Source: Chlamydomonas reinhardtii
Lineage: Eukaryota; Chlorophyta; Chlorophyceae; Chlamydomonadales; Chlamydomonadaceae
Length of the DNA: 64,000 nt
Assembly: GCF_000002595.2 (NCBI RefSeq)
Contig: NC_057005.1
Coordinates: 5,641,235 to 5,705,234 of the forward strand
Reading direction: 5' to 3'
The notes under the pieces were generated by a model. The model was not told where the DNA came from and ran no database searches. It saw only the letters and a list, made by a program, of their open reading frames with translations. Of this stretch, positions 1-8,871 are shown one piece after another. Positions within the stretch are counted from its first letter, which is position 1. Each line of letters begins with the position of its first letter. Both the position numbers and the translations under genes were made by a program.

Positions 1-38
1 GCAAACAAATCCTGGCGCTACTCTCTTTCATTCTCAGA

Positions 39-3000
39 TACATGCACTTGAGGCATACGTCGCCGTATGCATCATGGTTTGTTACCAATTTGTGGCACGC
101 ACAAGTACTGCCCGCCTTGCTTGTCCCCGCCGTCGAACGCGTCGCGTGGACGCCGCGGCAGCCTGGTTTGATACCGCATGTAGTACGGCAAGAAAGGCCC
201 TGCTGGTTGCAGTCCCAGCATGGTTGCGACCAGGCGGACCGCGTGTCGGCCTTGGTGAGGGCACAGAGATGGGTGGGGCTCACCGGTGGGGCATACATGG
301 CACTGAGCTGTCCCAGCTGCCCAAGGCCAGGAACTCTAGCAAAGAAGATCTGCTGACAAACACGCTCGTGGTGTCGTCCAACCGCCGCGTACGCGTGCAC
401 ACAGGCTTTGACATGGCATACGTGGACTACCCCACCGGCGATGAGTCAACGGTGGCGGCGGTGTGGGTAGAGGCTTCCACTACCCAGCCCTGAACGTGCT
501 GGGCCTGGCTAGCCACGTGGAGTTCGAAAGCGTGGAGCTGCTGGACGTCAGTGTCGAGCGTGCTGACGCGGCCAACTGGATGCTGCAGGCGGTGTGCGGC
601 AGCGGCAGCGCCGGCACAGACGGCACGGCTGCCGCCTGCTCGCGTTACAAATGCGTGTATGTGCCAACCAGCCTGATCCCACGGGCCCGCCCGCCCTGGT
701 TGCTAGACTGGCCGGATGGACGCATGCACCAGCGACGCCGCCGGCGCCAGTGGCGGCAGCGGCGGCAGCCGCCCACCATGAGCGCTGCCGCCGGAAGAGG
801 GTGAAGGGCCAGCAAGCCAGGCCGGCCCGCCGCCGTCAGGTCCCCTGCCGCCGCTGGCTGGACGGCGCCCATCAGCTCCCTGGAGGCGAATTGCCAACTG
901 ACTCCTCGGTTGGGCCTGGCCCAATGGTAAGCGGCCTCGGCGGACTGCCAGAGGAGTGAGAGGACGGAATTCCAACAGATACCTCCGCAGGCCCGGACCT
1001 GCTGACCACAGGGACCCCACCTTGTGATGGCGGCGGTGGCGGCGGTGCTGCCCGTCGCCGCCGCAACCTGCTGGTTTGGGCAACGGGGGGCATAATCCTC
1101 TTCCAGTCCTCGCCGCCGCCGGATATGCCACCGGTGGCCCGCCGTCGCCACCCGACTATCTCAAGGAGGACGCCGCCGATGTGCCCAATGGCGGCGGCGG
1201 CGGTGGAGAGGGCGCCGCGGAGCTGCCGGCGGATCCGGGCACTGCGGCTTGCTGGCGGCGGCAGGTGCAGGTGCAGCGGCGCCTGCCCTGCTGGTTCGTA
1301 GCGCTGTCGCCGGCTCGCCGCTGACGGTGACGCTGCATCACCGCCGACATTCGCACCCCCACCATGCATGCATCTCCAACGCGCACGGCCTGCTGCGAGG
1401 GGCCGTCGGTGCACGCGGTGCGCTCAGAGCTGGTGGCGTGTGTTCGGGCGGGGTGGTGGCGGGCGGCGGCGTGTGCTTGACGGGCACGGACTCACGTGTA
1501 TGGCTGTACGGCGTACTTGGTGTGCACCTGGGGAACGGACCTCAGGCCGAGTTTGGGGTGGGCCGCGGACTGGCTCAGCCCCAGATGTAGGTCTATGCGC
1601 GCGCGGGGCGTGTGCGTGTTTGCCCTTCTGCCTACTGACTGCGCGACCCCATGTGCCCCCACCCATGCGCCCACTCCACACAGGCCATGTATGTGGCAGT
1701 ACGGCTACTGGGTGCTTGACATCACGCAGGACTGCTACACACCCGCCGCACGTCTACGTGCCCATCGGCGCCGTGGCGGTGGTGCTGGCAGGCCTGCTCG
1801 CGCCGGCGGCGCTCAATGCCGGCATCCTCCTCACACGCCGGCACAAGCTTGACGAGCTACACATGCAGCAGGTCTACGGCTTCCTGTACATGAAGTACAA
1901 GTGAGTGCGTGGCAGCTTGCTCCATACCTCCTTAGATCGGCTGTGCGGTTAGGTGCTGTGCTCTGGTGACGACCTGCTTAGCAGATTGCCAGGCTGGTCA
2001 AATGTTCTCAGTTCTCCCGCACCTCACCCAGACCGCCCTGTTCGTGTCGTGTCGTGTCTCCCGCAGGGCCCGCTTCTACTGCTGGGAGTCGCGGGCGCAG
2101 CCGCAGATGCTGCTGCTGCTGGTGGTGCAGGTGTTCAGCCAGGGCAGCGTCACCTTCCACCAGCTGCTGCGGCTGCGGCGTACTGGTCATCAGCGCCGTT
2201 AACATGGCTGTCAGCCCCATGCGCCGCCGAGCGCTGGTGGTGCTCAGCGGCGTGCGCCTGGCGGTGCTCAGCCTCACCACCACGCTGCGGCTCTGCTTCA
2301 TTGACATTTACGGCTTGAACGCCACCATGGGCGGAAACAAGGTGCGCGAGCTAGCTGCCGGGCGTGCCTATTTCACCTGCATGCAACGTGCGACCGACAG
2401 CCACCTCTGCACCCATGCACGCCGCATGCGACTGCCGCCGCAAGCGCCGCATGTGTCTGGAGCTTTGGTCAACGTCATGGGAGCTCACCCAAATAAACCT
2501 TCCCTGCGCCCGCTTCCGCTTGCGCCCGCCGGACCTACAGGCCCAGTACTACACCGTACTCACGGTCATCACGCTCATTAATATCGGGCTGTTCGTGTCG
2601 TAGTCCGTACTGGCAGTGGCGTGCTGTTGGCGCACGGCGCGGCAGCGGGTCGGTGGGCAGTCTGGGCGTGGCTGTGGGCAGCGGCCTCAAGATCGCGCTG
2701 TCGGGGGCGCGGTGGTCGTAGGGCCGGAGGCAGAGCTTCAGCACGCTCTCCAAGGCGTGGTCGCTGGTGTCAAGAAGCTCGGGAGGCGGCACGGGTGGCG
2801 GCGGCGGCGGCGGCTGGCGCATTGTGACGGGCCGCATGGCGGACCTGGGCACCGGCATTAACAGCAAGCGGCCGAGGCCGCTGCTGCCCGGCACCCAGTC
2901 CGCACGGCAGCCGCAGGAGCAGCAGCAGCAGAGTGGCGAAGGCCAGCTGGGTCCTACGTCGCTGACGCGGAGCAGTGATTGCTCGACTGGTGGTCGCGCT

Positions 3001-3069
3001 AGCACTAGGGCGAACGGCGGCGCTGCTGCTGGCGGGGGGTTCGTCAGGCGTCAGCCGCGGCGGGGGTAA
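39..3069 (+). pseudogene. 3' part of a large beta-helix/multi-TM membrane protein gene, probably decayed
   Basis: The window opens inside an intron (acceptor at 37-38). Peptide at 340-640 (motifs VRVHTGFDMAYVDYPTG, VLGLASHVEFESVELLDV) resembles the right-handed beta-helix ectodomains of big algal surface proteins. A convincing junction joins an exon ending at 1900 (YGFLYMKYK) to one starting at 2067 (ARFYCWESRAQPQM); this Y-G-x-L-Y...WE pattern is typical of the C-terminal membrane region of that family. Hydrophobic stretches follow at about 2090-2150, 2236-2300 and 2541-2600. A basic, Gly- and Gln-rich tail (FSTLSKAWSLVSRSS onward) runs in another frame to a stop at 3067-3069. The reading frame changes near 465 and near 2195 with no obvious splice site, so the copy is probably damaged or misassembled. 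No function is assigned; the family link is inferred from motifs. Confidence 0.42.
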
Positions 3070-3302
3070 AGTCACGGGGGTGGGAGCTTAATCAGCTGTG
3101 CATGTAGTGCTAGCTGGTGGCGCGGGGGCAACAGTGGCCGGGGCAGCTGGTGCGGATGTGCCACAGCCGCCATCTGCGTTCGCCACGGCGGGCCCGGCAC
3201 TGAGCCGAACAGGTGAGGCCGCGTTGTAGATAACAGCGACTGACGCGCGGGGCCACGATTGGCATTCTATCTCTCGTATTAATTTTATTCATGTACGTTG
3301 AT

Positions 3303-3415
3303 GACATGGCTCAGTGGGTGAGGGCTCAGTGGGGTTCAGTCGTGGGCTCAGTGGGGCTCAGTGGGTGATGGCTGGGTGACGGCTCAGTCGTGGGCTCAGT
3401 GGGACTCACTCACTC
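3303..3415. repeat. GGCTCAGTGG-type minisatellite
   Basis: Imperfect tandem copies of a unit close to GGCTCAGTGG, with variants such as GGTTCAGTCGTG and GGCTGGGTGACG. The array ends in the pyrimidine-rich stretch just before the splice acceptor at 3431-3434, so it probably lies in the intron preceding the Fanzor-like exon. Confidence 0.75.
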
Positions 3416-3434
3416 TACCCTCCCGACGGTGCAG

Positions 3435-3543
3435 GGACGTGACGTCAACTCCGCAACTAACATCCGGCACGCGCTGGTGGAGATGCTGCTGGGGCACAAG
3501 CGACCTGCATCGCTGCAGACTGGCGGCGGCGGCGGCGGCAGCG

Positions 3544-3581
<38 letters not shown>

Positions 3582-3728
3582 GGCAGCAGCAGCGGGGGCG
3601 CGTGCGCGCATCTTGGTAGCGGAGGGGGCGGGAAAGGCCACGTGGAGGCCTGTGGAGGAGGAGAGCGCAGCGCCGCCCAAGAAGCGGCGCAAGCGCGCAG
3701 GCTGAGGAGCCGGCTGGTGTCTAGGTAG
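3435..3728 (+). mobile_element. Fanzor-like nuclease C-terminal exon, remnant copy 1
   Basis: A clean acceptor (GACGGTGCAG, ending 3434) opens an exon reading GRDVNSATNIRHALVEMLLG followed by HKRPASLQ. The core fits the third RuvC motif of TnpB and Fanzor proteins (R-D-x-N-A/S-A-x-N), normally the last catalytic segment. A pure glycine/serine run follows at about 3525-3600. A nuclear-localisation-like tail, APPKKRRKRAG, lies in the +1 frame and ends near 3703. No RuvC-I/II or complete zinc ribbon was found upstream, so this is a truncated remnant. Fanzors are RNA-guided nucleases carried by eukaryotic DNA transposons. The second locus at 24805-25709 shares the motif, the tail and the 3' flank, which supports a mobile origin. 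A host gene with a chance RDxNxAxN match is possible but unlikely given the duplication. Confidence 0.62.
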
Positions 3729-3859
3729 CGGTCCGCGGTGGGGCTGGCAGGGCATGCGTAGCGGCATGACAAGTAGTGCGGCTGTTGCCAACTGTGCTTC
3801 GTCTGGCTGCGGTTGGCTCTGCTGTGGCATCGCGATTGCTAGGCACCTGGTTTGGCTAT

Positions 3860-3963
3860 GTGCCTGTGGAAACCGCCCCCGGCTATGTTTGGGCGATGAG
3901 GTTGTTCGGCCTCAGACTGTGGAGGGGCTCAGCCCTTTTTCCCGTGACCGGGGAACACTTGTC
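3860..3963 (+). ncRNA. Conserved 104-nt block 3' of Fanzor copy 1 (candidate omega-RNA scaffold / element end)
   Basis: This block matches 25606-25709 without gaps at 97 of 104 positions, with one mismatch in the last 70 or so. It starts about 130 nt beyond the Fanzor-frame stop. Three short inverted repeats are visible: TGAGG...CCTCA around GTTGTTCGG, GGGGC-TCA-GCCCC (imperfect in this copy), and TTCCCG...CGGGGAA. Similarity stops abruptly after ACACTTGTC in both copies. TnpB and Fanzor guide RNAs are known to come from the 3' end of the element, with the guide just outside it; assigning that role here is inference. Confidence 0.45.
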
Positions 3964-4838
3964 ATTCATGTACCGTACGTGCCTTATGCACATGGGACAC
4001 TGCTGTGGGAATAAATCTGGCAGCACGGGGCCCATGCCAGAATTGATTAGGCGCGCATGTGTGGGCCAAGCTAGCCATTCTGTCTAGTCTACGCAGGTTG
4101 GCGAGTTGGGCCACGATGTGACATTGGGTCATTGGCTGCCCCTGCGCTTGAACTTCATGAAGCATAACATTCCGTTGTGATCCCGCCGTACGTGTGCATG
4201 ATAAGCCCTACGTGTGCGTCAGGAGGCGGGCTTTCACCAAGCCCTGCAGGCCGATTGTGAAAGCGGGTGAAGATTAGTGTGCTGGAGATGCCCGTTCTGA
4301 ACCTTTTGACCAAAGAGGCCCTCCAAGCTGCTACGGCAAAGCATGCCCGCACAGTCGCGGCTGTGTGAGTATTCCGCAATCAACGGGTGTAAAATTGAAT
4401 TACATGCCGTATCGTGCCAATCAGACACGATCTTGGTCACACTCTCCCACCCGGAATGATTCCACCATAATACTGGCGGCCCGAATGCCCGATTCGATCC
4501 ATGTCTCGCCCATGTACGGTATGGACGGCAGCAGGCCGCTCTGCAACGCCTCCGAGTACCTGCACCCAGCGCCCGTGCAGTCACCGCGGCCCATGATGCC
4601 AATCGAATATGCACATGCGCCAACGTCGATTGCCACTAGCGTCACCATAACAGTTGCTTGCACGATACCGCTGTCCCTTTACCAATTGTCTGCGACTGTA
4701 TTTGCCGGTCTTCGACGACAACCTCGTTATCACTGAAACCTGCGAGCCCCACACAAACTCTTCGCTCCATGATTCACCTTAGCTGCTAACATCCCCTCAT
4801 TCTTCTCATAGAAGCCCCTTGACTAAATCGCGGCTGCT
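3964..4838. other. Intergenic region between Fanzor copy 1 and homoserine dehydrogenase
   Basis: About 875 bp, the distal side being the 3' flank of the minus-strand homoserine dehydrogenase gene. A minus-strand frame from about 4648 to 4421 reads MVTLVAIDVGACAYSIGI and then LLPSIPYMGETWIESGIR. It looks more protein-like than chance, with a hydrophobic start, but I could not connect it to further exons or name a family. Nothing else coding was seen. Confidence 0.3.
4400..4404 (-). promoter_or_regulatory. Candidate TGTAA polyadenylation signal for homoserine dehydrogenase
   Basis: TTACA on the plus strand is TGTAA on the minus strand, the usual Chlamydomonas polyadenylation motif. It lies about 435 nt downstream of the stop at 4839. 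The spacing suits the long 3' UTRs of these algae, but the motif is short and could be chance. Confidence 0.35.
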
Positions 4839-6622
4839 TTACGCGCGAGGGTGGGAGCGGATGACCTGCAAGAGGTCCACAAACACGCCGGCCGCCGTCA
4901 CGTCAGCGCCCGCGCCAGGCCCCCGCACAATCAGTGGCCGGTCCTTGTAGCGCTGCGAGAGGGAAGCAGTGGAAGCAGTGTGGGGATGCGGTGAGCGGCG
5001 AAAAGGTCGACGTAGGGCAGCCGCGGGCGGCACTTCTGGCAACGACACGTGAACGGGAGTCACGCCCGTACAAACAGGAAGCTGCCGTGCGCCCAGCTGT
5101 GCGTGATCACCACATGATGACCGCCAGTACGGTACCGTACGCCCTGCTCTGCAGTCACGTGCTCACCTCGGTGGTGAAGACGACGATGTTATCAGACCCA
5201 GATAGCTGCGCGAAGGGGTGGCCGGCCGGGTAGCTGCGGGCGCGGCAAGGGCGGGAAGCGGGTATCAGTCAGTGCTCGGCGTTTAGTGCAGATGCGCCAT
5301 ATGCTTCACAAGCAATCAGCACAGGCTTTCGGCAGGCTGCCCGGAGCTGAGCACGAATTTGGGCTTCTGCCTACGGCCAGTTCCGGCGCGAATACAAAAC
5401 TCACGTACGAAGCGTGACGGAGGCGTTGCCGTTCTCCGCGTCCACGCAGCCCACGTAGCGCACCACGCCGCCCGCCGCGTCCGCCTCAGCCGCCTTGGAG
5501 GCCATAGCGCCGTCGTGCTGCGCGCGTGCCCGAGGGGGGATGATGTTGGGTTCGGTTGGGGCTGGGTGGGCTGTGCGTCGTCAATTGACGGAGGATGCAG
5601 GTGTGCCAGCTGTGGTGTCCGACAAACAAAGCGGGCCCACCAAGCAGCGTGCGTGACGGGTACCGCAGTCTGCAGTCCAGCCCGCTTGGCAACCACTAAC
5701 CACGCACTAACCACCGTCACCACCACCACCATCACCCAGCAGCATCACCACCACCAGCGCCGTCAGCAGCGCTCCACCCAAGCTCCCACCTGCGGCAGTG
5801 CCTCCATGTACTGCGCGGCGCTGACGCCCTCGCCCTGCAGCTGCGCCGGCACCAGGCTCTCCACAGCCATGCTCTCGAGCTCCACCTCCATGCCGCACTC
5901 GCGAGCCAGGATCACCACCTTACGAGCCACGTCCAGGCCTGTGGCGTCAACAACATGGCACACACGGGTTTGTACCGGCATGTCCAGGCATCACGAGATT
6001 CGGCAGAAGCGGCAACCGCCGCCTCGCATGTGTAGCGACCAGCGAGCAAAGCGGCCGGAAGTTGAGCAGGCAGCAGCCGGCTAACCCTCATGCCATCATG
6101 CTAGGCCGTCAGCTGCACAGAAAGACCCCCCAAAAGCAAAGCGCGGCCGCGCAGCCTCACCGCTCAGGTCGTCGCGCGGGTCGGGCTCCGTGTAGCCCTT
6201 GGCCTTTGCGTCTGCCACCACCTCGCTGAACTTCATGCCGGGCCTGAGGGAGGTGGCGGAAAGCGGCGGCGGAGAGGGGCGGAGGAGAGGGGCGGACAGG
6301 GGTGGAATGGGGCGACGAGGGGCGGGCGAGTCGTGAGCAGTCAGGCATGTGAGGTTGCTGCCGAATTCCCCAGGTTGAACCAGGTTGTCCGGTCTACAGC
6401 TCATGCGACGTGCCCATGACGATCGAAACGATAGAGGTCGCGACGTAAAGGAGCCTTACTTGCTGCACGGCTCACTCACTTGTAGGTGTTGAAGATGTAG
6501 GACAGGGTGCCGGACAGGATGCCCTCGATCTTGATGATTTTGTCGCCGGTCTCAAGGAGCCCGTGCAGCGTGCTGATGATCGGCAGGCCCGCGCCCACTG
6601 TGGCCTGTGTCAGTGGGTGCGC

Positions 6623-6658
<36 letters not shown>

Positions 6659-8428
6659 CGGTTTTCCTTGTGCTCTTTAACACACCAGCAGCGGCCCAGC
6701 AGCGGTGACGTTCGGCGTCGGCGGCAAATCCAATCTGGGCGCTGCTGTAAATGGCTACATTGTACGCTGCAAGCGCCGCCTGCTGTGTCCCGCCTCTATC
6801 ATCCCACAACTCGTGCCACACCTGACCTCTTGTTGATGGGCCCAGCCCTGCACGTGAGCCAGGTGGCAGCGCCCCACCCCCCCTCCGCAGCACCACCCAA
6901 CGCCCCTGCGGCTCACCTCGTACATGAACCGGCGGCGGTGGCGCTCCGACAGATCGCGCAGCTCGTGGTATTGCTTCAGTGGGCCTGGGATCAGTAAGGT
7001 GTGCGGTTTTATGTGTGCATTTACCATTGCACAATCAGTGACTGAGTTGTAAGGTCGGGTCTTGCCAGTTTATGCCGGCTCCCTCCCTAGCGGCATGGCT
7101 CCCACTGCCGCATCCGTGCGACTGGCCCTCTTCCACGGCCGTCAAGACGCCGATCCAACGCAACTCTCTACACCCCACCCCATGCCCCCGGGCTTCACGC
7201 TGCCCCCGCTCCCACGCCGTCTACCTCTCCGAACCCGCCCACCGCATCCACACCCAGCTTTACATGTACCCAGGCGCATTCGTGTGCGCACACGCACCCG
7301 CTCCGAACTTCTTGTTAGGCGTGACAATATGCAGCCCCTGGCGCATGAAGTCGGCGTAGCGGCCGCTGACGGCGTCGCTGGCGGTGCAGTCAACCAGCAC
7401 GGAGCAGGAGGGGCCGGGCAGGCTGGCGGGCAGGGGGCCAGACGCGGAGGCCAGGCAGGCCGCGTACCGGTCCAGATCCAGTGGCTCACCCTGGAGGGGT
7501 TGGAGGGGTGGGTGGTGGTGCCGTGGTGGTGGTGGAGTTGAGTGGTGGTAGCGGTGGTAGCGGTGGGGGTTGGAGTTGCGGTGGTGGTGGGAGTGGGGAA
7601 GCGAGAGATGGATGGATGGGCTTGGGGTGGCAACGGTGGTGGCATGGGCTGTGCGTGGTGGAAACGGCGTGAAGCGGGGCGGGGTGTGGCGATGGGCACG
7701 GCCTCGGACGCCATGCGCCCCTGCAGTCGCATGCTTGCGCCCCTCTGTACCACCTCTCCTGCTAGCCCCACTGCCGGGGCCCTCTGCCTCTTGCCTTCTC
7801 CGCGAGGTCGGCCTCCCAGGTGGCCAAGTTGATGCCCTCGGGCCGCAGCAGCATTTGCCGGCTGTTGGCCACCGCCACCACGTTGAACTTGTCCGCGTGC
7901 AGCGGCGTCAGGAGCTTGCCGGCCTGGAAAGCAGTACAAAATGAGGAGGAAGCATCGGAGGAGGTAGGCAAGGTAGAGCTGGGGCTGCTATGGGGATGTT
8001 CAGGAGACAGAGGGCGGGTTGAGGGCGAGGCCACACCAAAGACGCGAGTGCCGTGTGCAAACCCGAGTTGTGGGGCGCCGCTCATTCAGAAACGTGAAAA
8101 AATACTAGCCATCCTAGCTTTGTTTTTTGGAGAATGGATCCAGGGGCTCCGCAAAGATTGCAGCCGAAATTCGCAATTCTGGCTTAATGGCGATCACCCA
8201 GTTGCTGCGCCTGCTCACCTGCTGCTCAATTTGCCGGAGCAACGCCTTGCCAATGAGTCCCGGCCCAATCAGACCGACGGACACCGAGAGGGGCTGGTGA
8301 GGGATGTCTACGCTCATTGTGGCACTCGAGCGCTCAAGCGTCGCAACACGAGTAATAATGTTGGAGGTGGAGCGGCGATTCACGCAGGTCCGGCCAGTCC
8401 GGAGCGTATGTGCACGCGCAGCAAGCAT
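4839..8428 (-). CDS. HSD: Homoserine dehydrogenase, monofunctional, probably plastid-targeted
   Basis: Catalyses NAD(P)H-dependent interconversion of aspartate semialdehyde and homoserine, the branch step to threonine and methionine. Ten exons read in phase: 8428-8219, 7923-7795, 7490-7298, 6984-6917, 6604-6480, 6243-6161, 5938-5790, 5517-5405, 5233-5167 and 4952-4839, giving about 416 residues. The Rossmann motif GLIGPGLIG is at about 50-58; VTPNKK follows the cofactor domain. GILSGTLSYIFNTY and YTEPDPRDDLSGLDVARK are hallmark substrate-domain motifs, and the protein ends in the usual GPGAGADVTA region. The first ~37 residues are Arg/Thr/Ser/Ala-rich and suit a transit peptide; a second Met (MSVDIPHQP) follows. 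There is no aspartokinase or ACT domain, unlike plant bifunctional AK-HSD. Intron 2 appears to use a GC donor (GAGAAG|GCAAG). The gene lies tandem and downstream of IMPL1, 443 bp away. Confidence 0.93.
6627..6652. repeat. (AC)n microsatellite in homoserine dehydrogenase intron 4
   Basis: About 13 CA units just upstream, in gene sense, of the exon that starts at 6604, so they may form part of the polypyrimidine-like tract of that intron when read on the minus strand (TG repeats). Confidence 0.85.
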
Positions 8429-8871
8429 CAGAGAGCAGGCGAAGTAAGGTCAAACGTTATATAGGCTGAGGTACAAATATCAGTAGCGTTGCTTCGGTAA
8501 TGTCATACGACTCCGTCACCCTGTCAAGGGCTGTGTCCTCTGCCTCACGCACTGCCCTTGATGACCCGCGGATGGGACATCCGTGCCTGGACGTCGTCCG
8601 ACGTCGACTGCGTGTCACCACTATCGGTAACTCAGCTCGGTCCAACAGCTAGCCAGCCTCTGCCGCCGCCCACCTGCTCACCCGTCATGGGGTCCGCCCC
8701 CAGTCCCCCAATCGTTCAGGCCGCGCCCGCCACACCAACAGGCCCACGCCCAAACACCATGCACCATTGGCCTTTCCGTCACCCCTTCAACACCCGATTA
8801 CCAACAGCAACAAACACCAGCCACCATGTAACCAAGCCGCCACTGGAGTTGCCGCACGGCATGTTGTGCAT
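8429..8871. other. Short intergenic spacer between IMPL1 and homoserine dehydrogenase
   Basis: 443 bp holding the 3' UTR of IMPL1 and the promoter/5' UTR of homoserine dehydrogenase, both on the minus strand. I saw no convincing TGTAA on the minus strand, no clear TATA box and no additional reading frame of interest. Confidence 0.5.

Noticed and set aside
3964-4160. Left terminal inverted repeat of the Fanzor element
   Set aside because: I looked for the complement of the shared 3' end (GACAAGTGTTCCCC) upstream of both copies and did not find it, so the full element limits cannot be stated.
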